A stretch of DNA of 64,000 bases from Flavobacteriales bacterium (GCA_030149285.1 JASBRU010000008.1:62001-126000), one strand, 5' to 3'; shown: positions 53,188 through 62,465, numbered from the stretch's first letter. Made by a program: numbers and translations. The notes: generated by a model from the sequence alone, not told the origin.

Positions 53188-55290
53188 CTAGTTATTTGTG
53201 TAAATAAATTTTTGGTGTAACTGCTTTCCTTGAGTTTCAAACACCAAAAAGTATAAGCCTTTTTTAGTGCCTGCAGGTAAGCTTAGCGGTAAGTTATGTT
53301 CGCCAGCTTCGTATGCTTTAGTATCCACAGCTTTTATTTCTCTACCTAACATATCTACAACTTTAATAGAAATCTCTTGTGGAGTTTCAATATTAAAATT
53401 GATTACTGCAGATTGATTGGCAGGGTTAGGCATTACTTTTAAGTCTAGGGCTTCTGTAGTAATTTCGTTTAAGCCAATAGCACCGGTAATGTTTATATCA
53501 TCTATATATAAGTTGTTACCACCACCAGAGTTAAATTGAAACTTAACTAATAAGTTATCTCCTTGAGGGATAAATGCACTTACATTTACAATACCTTCTC
53601 TCCACTCACTTTGAGATTGAGGAGTAAATGGAGTTACTTTATTGGGCACAGACTCTAATAAAGTTGCAGCCAATGTTCTTCTTAAAGTCCATGTTTGACC
53701 ACAATCTATAGAAACGTATATTCTTAGGTTGTCAGAGTTTTCATCAGCTCTTTCGGCATAAGCGTACCAAAATTTAATTTCTGCACTCGCTAAGCCCTGT
53801 ATGTTTATACCCGGGGTAATTAGCTCATCAACATTACCACTACCTGAGTTAAAATTATTAAACCAAACACATTGGTTGCCTGTATAGGCTGCTCTGTTTG
53901 TTACAGCCCACTGTCTGTTTTGTTGTGGGTTTAAAACACTCCAATAAGTATTAGGTACAGTAATGCTTTCAAATCCTTCGCTAAAGCTGTTCCAGTATAA
54001 TGGAGTATTAGGTCTTACAATTACTCTTTGAGAAATGGTTTTACTGTCAGATCCTGCTGCATTACTTACAGTAACTGTAGCATCGTATATACCTGGAGTA
54101 TTGTATACAATATTAGGGTTTGGAGAACCTGATGTACTTGGTGTACCTCCCGGGAAGTTCCATGCCCATGTAGTAGGAGTACCATTATAAGAAGTCTCAG
54201 AGTAAGTTACATTACCACCAACACATATAAGGTCTTGCTCTAAATTCATATCGGCTACTGGTGCACAGTTGCTTAATTGCGAGCCCGGAGCTACACCTGT
54301 TGCTCTTAAGTTTGCACTATTGGTAAGTTGACCTCTTGTTGTAGCATGGTGTAAATAAAACTGCATCACATTTTTTTGTCCGTTGGTAAACATATGTGAG
54401 CAGCTTGAGTAATCCATATGGTTTTCTATTTGATCCGGCTCATCAGGGCTATCATTAGAACAAGAGTTTCTGCTTAAAGGGCAACCAGATGTTGATGATG
54501 CAACAGGAGGAGTGTCATGAATTCCATCACCATCCGTATTTGGGTCGTTGCCACAACCTCCTTGAAAAGTGTGTGGTAAACCTAAGTAATGACCTACCTC
54601 ATGAGAAAGGGTACGACCATCAGATACACTGGTTCCTATTTCACCTAATCTGTCATGGCGCATTACTATACCATCAAAAAATGCTGATTGACCAGGACTT
54701 GGGAAGTTTGCATACCCTAAAATTATACCTCCGGTTAATCCGCCGGCATCTATACTATTAACTACCCATATATTTAGGTATTTGTCATTATTCCAACCAA
54801 CAACATTTTTTACGCTGTTATCAGCATCATTTGTAAGAGAAGAAAAAGTTCGGGTAATACCCTCGGTACAATTACCCAAAGGATCTTTTGTAGCTAATAC
54901 AAAAGTTACACCCACGTCAGCAATTCTCGATTTAAAAATGGGTCTTACCAAACTGGTGTCAGCATTCATGCCATTATAGTCTTCATTTAAAACACGTAAG
55001 CCATCTAATATTTGTGCTTTAGAAATGTTGCTGTTTGGGCTATCATATATAATATGAAAAACCACGGGTATTGTATCGCCGGCTGCTTTTTTGTTTGATA
55101 CATTAGAATTGTTTTGGTAAGCTCTTAATTCTTGCAGTGTTTGATCGTGTGCAATTTTTGCCTGCGGGTTGGCATCAAAATATGCTTGCTGCATTTCATC
55201 AGCATAGCATGGTATTACATTGTTTTGTGCGTTTGCCAGTATACCAGTAAAGGCAAAAGCAATAATAAGAAGTTTGTTAAGATTCTTCAT
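53188..55290 (-). CDS. Secreted M43-type zinc metalloprotease with PKD and T9SS domains
   Basis: 700 residues. A signal peptide (to ANAQ) is followed by a pro-region and an M43/pappalysin-like catalytic domain. The zinc site is SHEVGHYLGLPHTF (HExxHxxGxxH, residues 230-240) and a met-turn candidate is NHMDYSSCSHMF. Several cysteines follow (GGCGNDP, SGCPLSRNSCS) as in this family. Next are a PKD-type domain (CVGGNVTYSETSYNGTPTTW), an MAM/concanavalin-like domain with FWYAYAERADENSDNLRIYV, and a type A sorting domain (VMPNPANQSAVINFN, KGLYFLVFETQG). It is expected to be an exported surface protease, possibly nutritional. Confidence 0.92.
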   Translation of the reverse strand: MKNLNKLLIIAFAFTGILANAQNNVIPCYADEMQQAYFDANPQAKIAHDQTLQELRAYQNNSNVSNKKAAGDTIPVVFHIIYDSPNSNISKAQILDGLRVLNEDYNGMNADTSLVRPIFKSRIADVGVTFVLATKDPLGNCTEGITRTFSSLTNDADNSVKNVVGWNNDKYLNIWVVNSIDAGGLTGGIILGYANFPSPGQSAFFDGIVMRHDRLGEIGTSVSDGRTLSHEVGHYLGLPHTFQGGCGNDPNTDGDGIHDTPPVASSTSGCPLSRNSCSNDSPDEPDQIENHMDYSSCSHMFTNGQKNVMQFYLHHATTRGQLTNSANLRATGVAPGSQLSNCAPVADMNLEQDLICVGGNVTYSETSYNGTPTTWAWNFPGGTPSTSGSPNPNIVYNTPGIYDATVTVSNAAGSDSKTISQRVIVRPNTPLYWNSFSEGFESITVPNTYWSVLNPQQNRQWAVTNRAAYTGNQCVWFNNFNSGSGNVDELITPGINIQGLASAEIKFWYAYAERADENSDNLRIYVSIDCGQTWTLRRTLAATLLESVPNKVTPFTPQSQSEWREGIVNVSAFIPQGDNLLVKFQFNSGGGNNLYIDDINITGAIGLNEITTEALDLKVMPNPANQSAVINFNIETPQEISIKVVDMLGREIKAVDTKAYEAGEHNLPLSLPAGTKKGLYFLVFETQGKQLHQKFIYTNN

Positions 55291-55355
55291 AGCAAAATGT
55301 TTAGTTAACCCAGTAAAAATATGTTTATCTGGGGGTGTTTAGCGTGTAAATAACC

Positions 55356-55363
55356 TATTTTTG
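55356..55363 (+). promoter_or_regulatory. Upstream -7 box of the rplM region
   Basis: TATTTTTG, about 180 bases before GTG 55545. With the box at 55453 it suggests two promoters for the ribosomal operon. Confidence 0.35.
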
Positions 55364-55544
55364 CGGCTCTATTACATATAGTATGACGTAAAAAACCTGC
55401 AAAAGGTTTAAGCAAGGGGCTAATTTATGAGTTTTAAACAAATTATAGTGTATAAATTTGGAGTAATCTAAATATTAGTCGTAAATTCGCAGCCCAATTT
55501 TGGGAGAGATATATCGTTATCAATTATTTAAAATACCAGCTAAG
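55364..55544 (+). other. Leader region of the rplM-rpsI operon
   Basis: This untranslated stretch has a hairpin AAACCT/AGGTTT with loop GCAAA (55393-55409), a second -7 box TAAATTTG (55453-55460) and a GC-rich hairpin CCCAA/TTGGG just before the start. A structured leader controlling ribosomal-protein synthesis is plausible but not demonstrated. No ORF longer than about 14 codons was found in it. Confidence 0.4.
55453..55460 (+). promoter_or_regulatory. -7 promoter box proximal to rplM
   Basis: TAAATTTG, 84 bases before the rplM start at 55545. Confidence 0.5.
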
Positions 55545-56000
55545 GTGGATACATTAAGTTACAAAACAGTTTCAGCCAACAAAGCTACCGCAGACAAACA
55601 GTGGGTTTTGGTAGACGCAGAAGGTCAAACATTAGGTCGTTTGGCATCTAAGGTTGCAAAGCTTATACGCGGAAAATACAAGCCAAGTTATACCCCACAT
55701 GTAGATTGTGGAGACAACGTGGTTGTAATAAATGCTTCGAAAGTAAATTTAACTGGAGATAAATGGGATTCTAAACAATACATTCGTTACACAGGATATC
55801 CTGGTGGACAGCGTTTTGCTACTCCTCGCGAAGTAATGGCTAAGAAACCAGAAAGATTAATAGAAAATGCTGTAAAAGGTATGTTACCTAAAAACAAATT
55901 AGGTCGTGCTATTTACGGTAACTTACATGTATTTGAAGGAGCTACTCATGATAAAGAAGCTCAACAACCAAAACAAATCAATTTAAACGATTTAAAATAA
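55545..56000 (+). CDS. rplM: Ribosomal protein uL13
   Basis: 151 residues from GTG 55545. The frame extends upstream to a TTG at 55500, but the start giving [18 protein letters not shown] matches the normal L13 N-terminus, so GTG is chosen. Family segments are [38 protein letters not shown] and [20 protein letters not shown]. It is a primary binder of the 23S rRNA in the 50S subunit. It is followed after 1 bp by rpsI, the usual conserved pair, and shares its leader and promoters. Confidence 0.97.
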   Translation: MDTLSYKTVSANKATADKQWVLVDAEGQTLGRLASKVAKLIRGKYKPSYTPHVDCGDNVVVINASKVNLTGDKWDSKQYIRYTGYPGGQRFATPREVMAKKPERLIENAVKGMLPKNKLGRAIYGNLHVFEGATHDKEAQQPKQINLNDLK

Positions 56001-56001
56001 G

Positions 56002-56388
56002 ATGGCAGTAACTCACACCATTGGAAGACGTAAAACTTCTGTTGCCCGTGTATATTTAACAGAGGGTAAAGGAAACATTACAGTTAATAAAAAAGATTAC
56101 AAAGAGTACTTTGCAACAGGTACTTTACAATATAAAACAGAGCAAGCCTTAAGACTTACTGAAACATTTGGTAAATACGATGTGAAAGTAAATGTTGAAG
56201 GTGGTGGTATTACCGGACAAGCAGAAGCTATTCGTTTAGGTATTTCACGTGCTTTGTGTGAGATTGATGAGGATAACCGTGCAACTTTAAAGCCACACGG
56301 ATTACTTACTCGTGACCCACGTATGGTTGAGCGTAAGAAATTCGGTCAGAAGAAAGCACGTAAGAAATTCCAGTTCTCTAAACGTTAA
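56002..56388 (+). CDS. rpsI: Ribosomal protein uS9
   Basis: 128 residues. [21 protein letters not shown] is the N-terminal S9 signature; the C-terminus [18 protein letters not shown] is the basic tail that reaches the P-site tRNA. It belongs to the small subunit head. Its ATG lies 1 bp after the rplM stop, so the two are cotranslated. Confidence 0.98.
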   Translation: MAVTHTIGRRKTSVARVYLTEGKGNITVNKKDYKEYFATGTLQYKTEQALRLTETFGKYDVKVNVEGGGITGQAEAIRLGISRALCEIDEDNRATLKPHGLLTRDPRMVERKKFGQKKARKKFQFSKR

Positions 56389-56411
56389 TATCAAGTTTAG
56401 TTTAGCATCTA

Positions 56412-56446
56412 AATTGCCAAGACCGCATATGCGCTACTTGGCAATT
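56412..56446 (+). other. Long hairpin in the rpsI-rpsB intergenic region
   Basis: AATTGCCAAG and CTTGGCAATT form a perfect 10-bp outer stem; inside it CGCATATGCG is itself a 10-bp palindrome, giving a nested cruciform. No T run follows, so it is not a classical terminator. It lies in the 98-bp gap before rpsB and could be a processing site, attenuator or protein-binding leader element. Confidence 0.5.
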
Positions 56447-56486
56447 GCTAGTTAAGCACAATTAGTAACCAGAAAGTAAACAAAAA

Positions 56487-57266
56487 ATGTCAAGAGTTGA
56501 AGTAAAGACGCTATTAGAAGCAGGTGCACACTTTGGTCACCTTACTCGTAAATGGCACCCAAACATGGCTCCGTATATCTTTATGGAGCGTAACGGAATC
56601 CACATTATAGATTTGCACAAGACTGTAGCAAAAGTTGACGAGGCTAGTGAAGCTTTGAAAAAAATTGCTGCATCGGGTCGTAAAATCTTATTCGTTGCTA
56701 CCAAAAAACAAGCAAAAGATATTGTAGCGGAAAACGTTAAGAACATAAACATGCCATACATCACTGAGCGTTGGCCAGGAGGTATGCTTACCAACTTTGT
56801 TACTATCCGTAAGGCTATTAAAAAAATGGCTGGTATAGACAAAATGAAAGTTGATGGTACTTTTAATACACTATCTAAACGTGAGCGTTTACAAGTAGAC
56901 CGTCAGCGTGCAAAACTAGAGAAGCAATTAGGTTCTATTGTAGATATGACTCGTATACCAGGAGCATTATTTGTAGTAGATGCTCGTAGAGAGCACATTG
57001 CTATTTCTGAAGCACACAAGTTAAACATACCGGTATTTGGTATTGTTGATACAAACTCAGATCCAGAAGCTATTGATTTTGCAATTCCTGCAAATGACGA
57101 TGCTTCTAAGTCTATTGATGTAATTATGAAAGCAGTTACAGCTGCTGTTGCAGAAGGATTAAGTGAGCGTAAAGCTGATAAAGACAAGCAAACAGCAGAG
57201 AAAGAAAAAGCAGAAGCTCCAAAGGCAGAAGCAAAAGAAGAGACGACAGAAGAAGCTGCTAAATAA
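56487..57266 (+). CDS. rpsB: Ribosomal protein uS2
   Basis: 259 residues. The N-terminus VKTLLEAGAHFGHLTRKWHP is the S2 signature; RWPGGMLTNFVTIRK and PGALFVVDARREHIAISEAH follow. The extra C-terminal tail is Lys/Glu/Ala-rich (about 230-259), a feature of many Bacteroidota S2 proteins. It joins the 30S late in assembly. It precedes tsf by 43 bp, as in most bacteria, and may be controlled by the hairpin at 56412. Confidence 0.98.
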   Translation: MSRVEVKTLLEAGAHFGHLTRKWHPNMAPYIFMERNGIHIIDLHKTVAKVDEASEALKKIAASGRKILFVATKKQAKDIVAENVKNINMPYITERWPGGMLTNFVTIRKAIKKMAGIDKMKVDGTFNTLSKRERLQVDRQRAKLEKQLGSIVDMTRIPGALFVVDARREHIAISEAHKLNIPVFGIVDTNSDPEAIDFAIPANDDASKSIDVIMKAVTAAVAEGLSERKADKDKQTAEKEKAEAPKAEAKEETTEEAAK

Positions 57267-57309
57267 TTTATTTAAACAAAACGTTTAACTCTTATAAATT
57301 CTTATTAAA

Positions 57310-58143
57310 ATGTCAAAAATAACTGCAGCTGACGTAAACAAGCTCAGACAACAAACAGGTGCCGGAATGATGGATTGCAAAAAGGCACTAGTTGAAGCAA
57401 ACGGCGATTTTGAAGCCGCTATTGATATTCTTCGTAAAAAAGGTCAAAAAATTGCAGCTAAGCGTGCAGACCGTGATGCAACTGAAGGTGTAGTTTTAGC
57501 TAAAACTACAGATGATGCTTCTTACGGTGCATTAATTAGCCTTAACTGCGAAACTGATTTCGTTGCAAAGAACGATAGCTTTGTAGATTTTGCTCAACGT
57601 TTATTAGATATCGCAATTACTGAACGCCCAGCAACATTAGAAGAATTTAAAGCTTTAAGCTTTGATAATACTACTGTAGGCGAAAAGTTAATTGAGCAAA
57701 CAGGTGTTATTGGTGAGAAAATTGATTTAACTGCTTACGAAATTGTTGATGCTCCTTTTGTATCAGCATACATCCACGCAGGTAATAAATTAGCTACACT
57801 AGTAGGCTTAAACGAAAAAGTAGATAATGCTGCTGAATTAGGTAAAGATGTAGCTATGCAAGCTGCAGCTATGAGCCCACTTGGTCTTACTAAAGAAGAT
57901 GTGCCACAAGAAGTTATTGACCGCGAATTAGAGGTTGGTAAAGACTTAGCACGCCAAGAAGGTAAGCCGGAAGAAATGTTAGAAAAGATTGCAGAAGGTA
58001 GATTGAATAAATTTTTCAAAGAAAATACCTTGTTAAATCAACAATTTATAAAAGACAGCAAATTATCTGTTAGCCAGTACTTAAATGGTGCATCTAAAGG
58101 TTTAACAGTAACTTCATACAAAAGAGTAGGTCTTGGTGTATAA
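57310..58143 (+). CDS. tsf: Elongation factor Ts
   Basis: 277 residues. The N-terminal UBA-like domain VNKLRQQTGAGMMDCKKALV and the dimerisation region ALISLNCETDFVAKNDSF are diagnostic. EF-Ts recycles EF-Tu by catalysing GDP release. It is the last gene before the hairpin terminator at 58166, so rpsB-tsf is a unit. Confidence 0.98.
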   Translation: MSKITAADVNKLRQQTGAGMMDCKKALVEANGDFEAAIDILRKKGQKIAAKRADRDATEGVVLAKTTDDASYGALISLNCETDFVAKNDSFVDFAQRLLDIAITERPATLEEFKALSFDNTTVGEKLIEQTGVIGEKIDLTAYEIVDAPFVSAYIHAGNKLATLVGLNEKVDNAAELGKDVAMQAAAMSPLGLTKEDVPQEVIDRELEVGKDLARQEGKPEEMLEKIAEGRLNKFFKENTLLNQQFIKDSKLSVSQYLNGASKGLTVTSYKRVGLGV

Positions 58144-58165
58144 GTTTTTTTGTTTCTAAAGTTTT

Positions 58166-58194
58166 AAAAAGGCAGCCATCGGCTGCCTTTTTTT
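58166..58194 (+). terminator. Terminator of rpsB-tsf
   Basis: AAAAAGGCAGCC and GGCTGCCTTTTTT form a strong stem around ATC, ending in a T run. The pyrH promoter box begins right at its end. Confidence 0.85.
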
Positions 58195-58201
58195 ATATTT
58201 G
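58194..58201 (+). promoter_or_regulatory. -7 promoter box for pyrH
   Basis: TATATTTG, 23 bases before the pyrH ATG, overlapping the end of the tsf terminator. Confidence 0.55.
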
Positions 58202-58224
58202 CCAAGATTTAAATCCAACCGAAG

Positions 58225-58932
58225 ATGAAATTCAATAGAATATTATTAAAGCTAAGCGGCGAAGCTCTTATGGGAGACCAAGAATATGGTATTGACCCTG
58301 TAAAGATTAAAGAGTACGCTAAGGATATAAAAGATGTAGTAGATGCTGGCGTAGAAGTAGCCATAGTTATTGGCGGCGGAAACATTTTTAGAGGTGTAGC
58401 CGGAGCAGCAACCGGTATGGATAGAGTACAAGGAGATTATATGGGCATGTTGGCTACCGTAATAAACGGTTTAGCATTACAAGCGGCCCTAGAAGAAGAG
58501 GATGTGGATACGCGCTTGCAAACAGCAATAGAAATGAATAAAGTTGCAGAACCTTTTATAAGACGTAGAGCAATGCGTCATCTAGAAAAAGGGCGTGTAG
58601 TAATATTTAGTGCCGGTACCGGTAACCCATACTTTACTACAGATACAGGAGCAACTCTTAGAGCAATAGAAATTGATGCAGATGTAATTTTAAAAGGTAC
58701 ACGTGTAGATGGTATTTATACGGCAGACCCAGAGAAAGATAAGACTGCAACTAAGTTTGATGAGATTACTTTTAAAGAGGTTTATGATAAAGGTTTAAAT
58801 GTAATGGACATGACTGCCTTTACCTTAAGCCAAGAGAATGAGTTGCCAATTTTGGTGTTTGATATGAACACCAGAGGTAATTTAATGAAAGTTGTAAAAG
58901 GAGAAGCTGTTGGTACGTTGGTGAAAAATTAA
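58225..58932 (+). CDS. pyrH: UMP kinase
   Basis: 235 residues. [24 protein letters not shown] and the late [20 protein letters not shown] segments identify the bacterial UMP kinase of the amino-acid-kinase fold. It phosphorylates UMP to UDP and is a hexamer in bacteria. It forms a unit with frr (26 bp gap), matching the widespread pyrH-frr pair, with its own promoter downstream of the tsf terminator. Confidence 0.97.
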   Translation: MKFNRILLKLSGEALMGDQEYGIDPVKIKEYAKDIKDVVDAGVEVAIVIGGGNIFRGVAGAATGMDRVQGDYMGMLATVINGLALQAALEEEDVDTRLQTAIEMNKVAEPFIRRRAMRHLEKGRVVIFSAGTGNPYFTTDTGATLRAIEIDADVILKGTRVDGIYTADPEKDKTATKFDEITFKEVYDKGLNVMDMTAFTLSQENELPILVFDMNTRGNLMKVVKGEAVGTLVKN

Positions 58933-58958
58933 TAAATTCACGCTGCAATTAAAGAACC

Positions 58959-59510
58959 ATGGAAGATTTAGATATTATATTAGAAACATCTGAGGAGCAA
59001 ATGCAAAAAGCCATTTCTCACTTAGAAAAAGCATTGTTAAAAATTAGAGCCGGTAGAGCTAACCCTAGTATGTTAAGTACTGTTTTTGTAGACTACTACG
59101 GTTCTATGACACCGCTGGCACAAGTATCAAACATCAATACGCCTGATGCTCGTACATTATCTGTGCAGCCTTGGGAAAAGGGATTGATTGAAGCCATTGA
59201 AAAGGCTATAATGAATGCCAACTTAGGTTTAAACCCTCAGAATAATGGGGAGATGGTAATCATCAATATCCCACCATTAACAGAAGAGCGACGTAAAGAC
59301 TTAGTAAAACAAGCTCGTGCAGAAGCAGAAGATGCAAAAGTAAGTATACGTACTGCTCGTAAGGAAGCTAATGATGAAGTAAAAGCTTTAGATGCATCTG
59401 AAGATTTAATAAAGAGTGCAGAAGAGGATGTGCAAAAGCTTACAGATAAATATGTAGCCAAAGTAGACTCACACTTAGAAAAGAAAGAAGTTGAAATTAT
59501 GACTGTATAA
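58959..59510 (+). CDS. frr: Ribosome recycling factor
   Basis: 183 residues, normal length. The three-helix bundle segments are visible: SHLEKALLKIRAGRANPSML and NIPPLTEERRKDLVKQARAE are the key RRF signatures. With EF-G it splits the post-termination ribosome. It is the second gene of the pyrH-frr unit and is followed by a strong bidirectional terminator. Confidence 0.97.
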   Translation: MEDLDIILETSEEQMQKAISHLEKALLKIRAGRANPSMLSTVFVDYYGSMTPLAQVSNINTPDARTLSVQPWEKGLIEAIEKAIMNANLGLNPQNNGEMVIINIPPLTEERRKDLVKQARAEAEDAKVSIRTARKEANDEVKALDASEDLIKSAEEDVQKLTDKYVAKVDSHLEKKEVEIMTV

Positions 59511-59533
59511 TTTCTGTACTAAACCAAACAAAT

Positions 59534-59562
59534 AAAAAAGCCACTCATTGAGTGGCTTTTTT
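59534..59562. terminator. Bidirectional terminator between frr and the DUF3703 gene
   Basis: AAAAAAGCCACTC and GAGTGGCTTTTTT form a perfect 13-bp stem around ATT. It ends both convergent units. Confidence 0.88.
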
Positions 59563-59563
59563 G

Positions 59564-59929
59564 CTATCTATACTTTTTTAAGATTTTATCTAAATCTGCT
59601 TTAACAGGCATTGGTTGTAGCGGCCCAACATTAGAGCCACCTGTATTGCCCAAAGGCACATGGTCCATAAAAGATTTAAAACCGCCAACCATCAATCTTA
59701 GTAATTGCCCCATAACTTCTTTAAAATCTCTGTTTATAAAGCCAAGTCTGAGCATTAAGTAATGCGTATAGGTGTGTTCTATAGGGTATGATTGACCTAG
59801 AATATGACTACGCTCTAAATGTCTCCATGCGTTTGGTAAATCATTTAGTTGCATGTAAGCCCTGTAAGCTTGTAGTTCTTTGTTATACTCTTTTTTAAGA
59901 CCTTTTGGTATGATGATGTTAAATCTCAT
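59564..59929 (-). CDS. DUF3703 family protein
   Basis: 121 residues with the family's landmarks: AWRHLERSHILGQSYPIEHT, then MGQLLRLMVGGFKSF, and HVPLGNTGGSNVGPLQPMPV near the end. No membrane segment or signal peptide. Function is unknown; the conserved histidines and glutamates near LERSHILGQ and HTYTHY could bind metal. It lies 57 bp after the acyltransferase gene on the same strand. Confidence 0.8.
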   Translation of the reverse strand: MRFNIIIPKGLKKEYNKELQAYRAYMQLNDLPNAWRHLERSHILGQSYPIEHTYTHYLMLRLGFINRDFKEVMGQLLRLMVGGFKSFMDHVPLGNTGGSNVGPLQPMPVKADLDKILKKYR

Positions 59930-59986
59930 AATGTGGTATTGTTTTAACTTAATGCCTAAATAACACCTAGTAATCTCAAAAGGTTC

Positions 59987-60847
59987 TTATTCAACATGTT
60001 TCCAGCGCTTATGGCTCCAAAGCCAATCTTCGGGCTTTTTGATAATAATTTTTTCTAAAGCTTTTACATGCGTATCAGTTACCTCGTATTGTGGTAGGTC
60101 TTTTACATCTTCAAATAACAGCTCGGCATTTACTTCATAGTGTCCGCGCTTGTATCTGTTTACCTCTATAAATACAACTGCTAAGCCGCATTTTTTAGAT
60201 AAGTTCTCAACCCCAAGGTGTACAGGTGTTTGTTGGTTTAAAAAAGGAGTAGTGTATTTAATTCTACTTTTCATAGGACTTTGATCAGCCATAAACACAT
60301 ATAAAGGCGTTTTAGAGGGGTTGTTAAGCATAAACTCATAAGTGTCGCTCATAGGGAAGAGTTTAAGCCCAAAGCGCTCTCTAATGGCTATAATTTGTCT
60401 GTTAAAGTATTTGTTTCTTAAAGGCTGAAAAACCGCAAAGCAATTGTGCGTAACCAGTTTGGGCATAAACATGGCAGTCCACTCAAAGTTGGCATAATGC
60501 CCCATTACCATAATTACCCCTTTGCCTTTTTGTTGTAAATCAGTAAATACTTCAGGGTTATTCAATCGGTAATGCTTGTGCATTGTTTTTTCGCTAACGG
60601 TAAGGCTTTTAAATGCCTCAACAATCATATCAGAGAAATTCTTGTAGAATTTAGAGCGGATTTTATGCAGCTCGGCTTCGCTTTTCTCCGGAAAAGAAGA
60701 TCTAAGGTTATCCATAATCACTCTCTTCCTATAACGGACTATATACTTTAGCAAAAAAGTAATGAAATCGCTAAACAGGTAGAGTAAAGAGAATGGCAGC
60801 CATGAAATGGCATAACCAAAAAACATTGCTATGTAAAAGCCAATCAT
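59987..60847 (-). CDS. LpxL/HtrB-type lipid A acyltransferase
   Basis: 286 residues. An N-terminal membrane anchor (MIGFYIAMFFGYAISWLPFS) is followed by the lysophospholipid-acyltransferase fold. The catalytic H-x4-E is GHYANFEWTAMF and a later motif is VFMADQSPMK, both as in lauroyl/myristoyl acyltransferases. It should add a secondary acyl chain to lipid A at the inner membrane. It is followed by the DUF3703 gene and preceded by the uspA-like gene. Confidence 0.87.
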   Translation of the reverse strand: MIGFYIAMFFGYAISWLPFSLLYLFSDFITFLLKYIVRYRKRVIMDNLRSSFPEKSEAELHKIRSKFYKNFSDMIVEAFKSLTVSEKTMHKHYRLNNPEVFTDLQQKGKGVIMVMGHYANFEWTAMFMPKLVTHNCFAVFQPLRNKYFNRQIIAIRERFGLKLFPMSDTYEFMLNNPSKTPLYVFMADQSPMKSRIKYTTPFLNQQTPVHLGVENLSKKCGLAVVFIEVNRYKRGHYEVNAELLFEDVKDLPQYEVTDTHVKALEKIIIKKPEDWLWSHKRWKHVE

Positions 60848-60885
60848 GCCGCTAATTTAAACTAAATCTCTTAGCAGCAAATCAA

Positions 60886-61683
60886 TTATGCCTCATGTAA
60901 CGCTAAAACAGGAATAGTACTGTGGTAAGCAATTTTAGAAGTTACACTTTTATGAAATAAACCTTCAAAGAAACTATGCTTACGAGTAAGTACGGCTACC
61001 ATATCTGCGTTTTCTGCATCTGCAAAGGCGTCAATTGCTTTTTCAACTTCTTGTTGGGGTAGTATATGAAAAGTATGAGGTATGTTGCCCAATGCTTCAT
61101 CAAACTTAGCATGTGGTGTGCCTTTATGGTCATCGTCTTGTACGTGTGCAATTTTCACCTCTGCTCCAAATACTTTAGCTAGTGTAGCTAGGTTTTTTAG
61201 TGCTTTTTCATCGCTTTTCATTTCAAAATCTGCTGCGTACACAATTTTGTTGATGTCTATAAACTGCGCTTCAGATGGTATTGCCAGTACAGGGCAACTT
61301 ACAGTATGTAATACAGAGGCTGTATTGCTACCCAATAAAACTTCTTCTATACCACTGGCTCCTTTGGTACCCATAATTATTAAGTCGGCATTATAGTTTT
61401 TTGCACACTCTTTTATTACTCTAATAGGGTTACCCATTTGAGATTTTGATGAGTGCTCTACATCATGAGTTTCTATATAGTTAGATGCTTTAATCAAGCC
61501 CTTTTCAGAGGTTTCTTTCAGCAAGTCCATTATAGAACTGGTCATTACGTTTGCAGAGTATGGCAAGTCGTATGAGTTTACCAAAATTATTTTTGCATTT
61601 AGTTTTTTGGCTACATCAATAGCAAATTTCATGGCTTTATCTGCATTGGCAGAAAAATCGGTAGGAACAAGTATTGTTTTCAT
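60886..61683 (-). CDS. Universal stress protein, tandem UspA domains
   Basis: 265 residues made of two UspA folds. The first has ILVPTDFSANADKAMKFAID and ends with the nucleotide-site pattern LIIMGTKGASGIEEVLLGSNT (G-x2-G-x9-G-S/T), which is conserved and suggests ATP binding. The second half (about 140-265) starts KIVYAADFEMKSDEKALKN and has a more degenerate glycine motif. Such proteins help stationary-phase and stress survival. It lies upstream of the acyltransferase gene on the same strand. Confidence 0.9.
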   Translation of the reverse strand: MKTILVPTDFSANADKAMKFAIDVAKKLNAKIILVNSYDLPYSANVMTSSIMDLLKETSEKGLIKASNYIETHDVEHSSKSQMGNPIRVIKECAKNYNADLIIMGTKGASGIEEVLLGSNTASVLHTVSCPVLAIPSEAQFIDINKIVYAADFEMKSDEKALKNLATLAKVFGAEVKIAHVQDDDHKGTPHAKFDEALGNIPHTFHILPQQEVEKAIDAFADAENADMVAVLTRKHSFFEGLFHKSVTSKIAYHSTIPVLALHEA

Positions 61684-61811
61684 AGTATTGGTCTTATAAA
61701 ACAGGTTTAAAAGTACATATAAGTATATAAAGTAATGTTAAGGTATTACTATTAAAATCTATATTCAAATGTACAATAGCAGTACAATTAAACATATGAT
61801 ATTTATCATAC

Positions 61812-61843
61812 AAAAAAAGGGAAACACATTGTGTTTCCCTTTT
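61812..61843 (-). terminator. Terminator of the thioredoxin-like gene
   Basis: AAAAGGGAAACAC and GTGTTTCCCTTTT form a 13-bp stem around ATT, followed on the minus strand by seven T. A further GC hairpin (GGCGG/CCGCC with a 4-nt loop, 61849-61862) lies between it and the stop codon. Confidence 0.8.
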
Positions 61844-61874
61844 ACTTAGGCGGGAGACCGCCAAGGATATATAT

Positions 61875-62318
61875 TTATAAAGACTTGCCGGCCAAATGCT
61901 TTTTACCAAAAGCAACTAAATTATCTACAGTTTGGTAACCTACGGCTTTACCTACTAAGTTTCCATCTTTATCTAAGATTACAAATGTTGGGTAGGCCTG
62001 AATTTTTAACTTTCTTGCTAAAGCCGGACCATCACCTTTTTCCATATTCATTTTTAGGTTTACAAAATTTTTATTGAAAAAAGCAGCAGCATTTTCATCC
62101 TGAAACGTGGTTTGATCCATACGTTTACACCATCCGCACCATGAGGTATAGGTGTCTACAAAAATTAGCTGGTCGTTTTCTTTAGCCTGCTCTTTTGCTT
62201 GTTGGTAATCATTCTGAATAAAATCAAATTTAGTTTCAGTAGCTATTGTGTCTCCTACAAAAGAAGCTGTAAAAGCACCTATTGCTAGTAATAATGTGGC
62301 TGTTATTATCTTTTTCAT
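61875..62318 (-). CDS. Exported thioredoxin-fold protein
   Basis: 147 residues with a signal peptide (to FTASFVGDT or slightly beyond). The thioredoxin_7-like active site is TSWCGWCKRMDQTTF, a CxxC in the WCGWC form rather than WCGPC, and the cis-proline strand is QAYPTFVILDKDGNLVGKAV. It would act on disulfides in the periplasm. A consensus -7 box lies 23 bases upstream. Its gene diverges from the Crp/Fnr gene at 62478. Confidence 0.88.
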   Translation of the reverse strand: MKKIITATLLLAIGAFTASFVGDTIATETKFDFIQNDYQQAKEQAKENDQLIFVDTYTSWCGWCKRMDQTTFQDENAAAFFNKNFVNLKMNMEKGDGPALARKLKIQAYPTFVILDKDGNLVGKAVGYQTVDNLVAFGKKHLAGKSL

Positions 62319-62341
62319 TTTTATATCTTTTTGTTCTACTA

Positions 62342-62349
62342 CAAATATA
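62342..62349 (-). promoter_or_regulatory. -7 promoter box for the thioredoxin-like gene
   Basis: TATATTTG on the minus strand, 23 bases before the ATG at 62318. Confidence 0.5.
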
Positions 62350-62465
62350 GTAGATAGTATGATAACAAATTGTCAATACCCCGACAGTAACAGTATTCCA
62401 AAAACTGTTCCATATTATATAGACGGAAGTAGAACATAAAAGGTTTGCTGCGTGTTTTATTTTTA

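Noticed and set aside
55500-55544. TTG-started extension of rplM
   Set aside because: The extra 15 residues do not resemble L13, while GTG 55545 gives the expected N-terminus.
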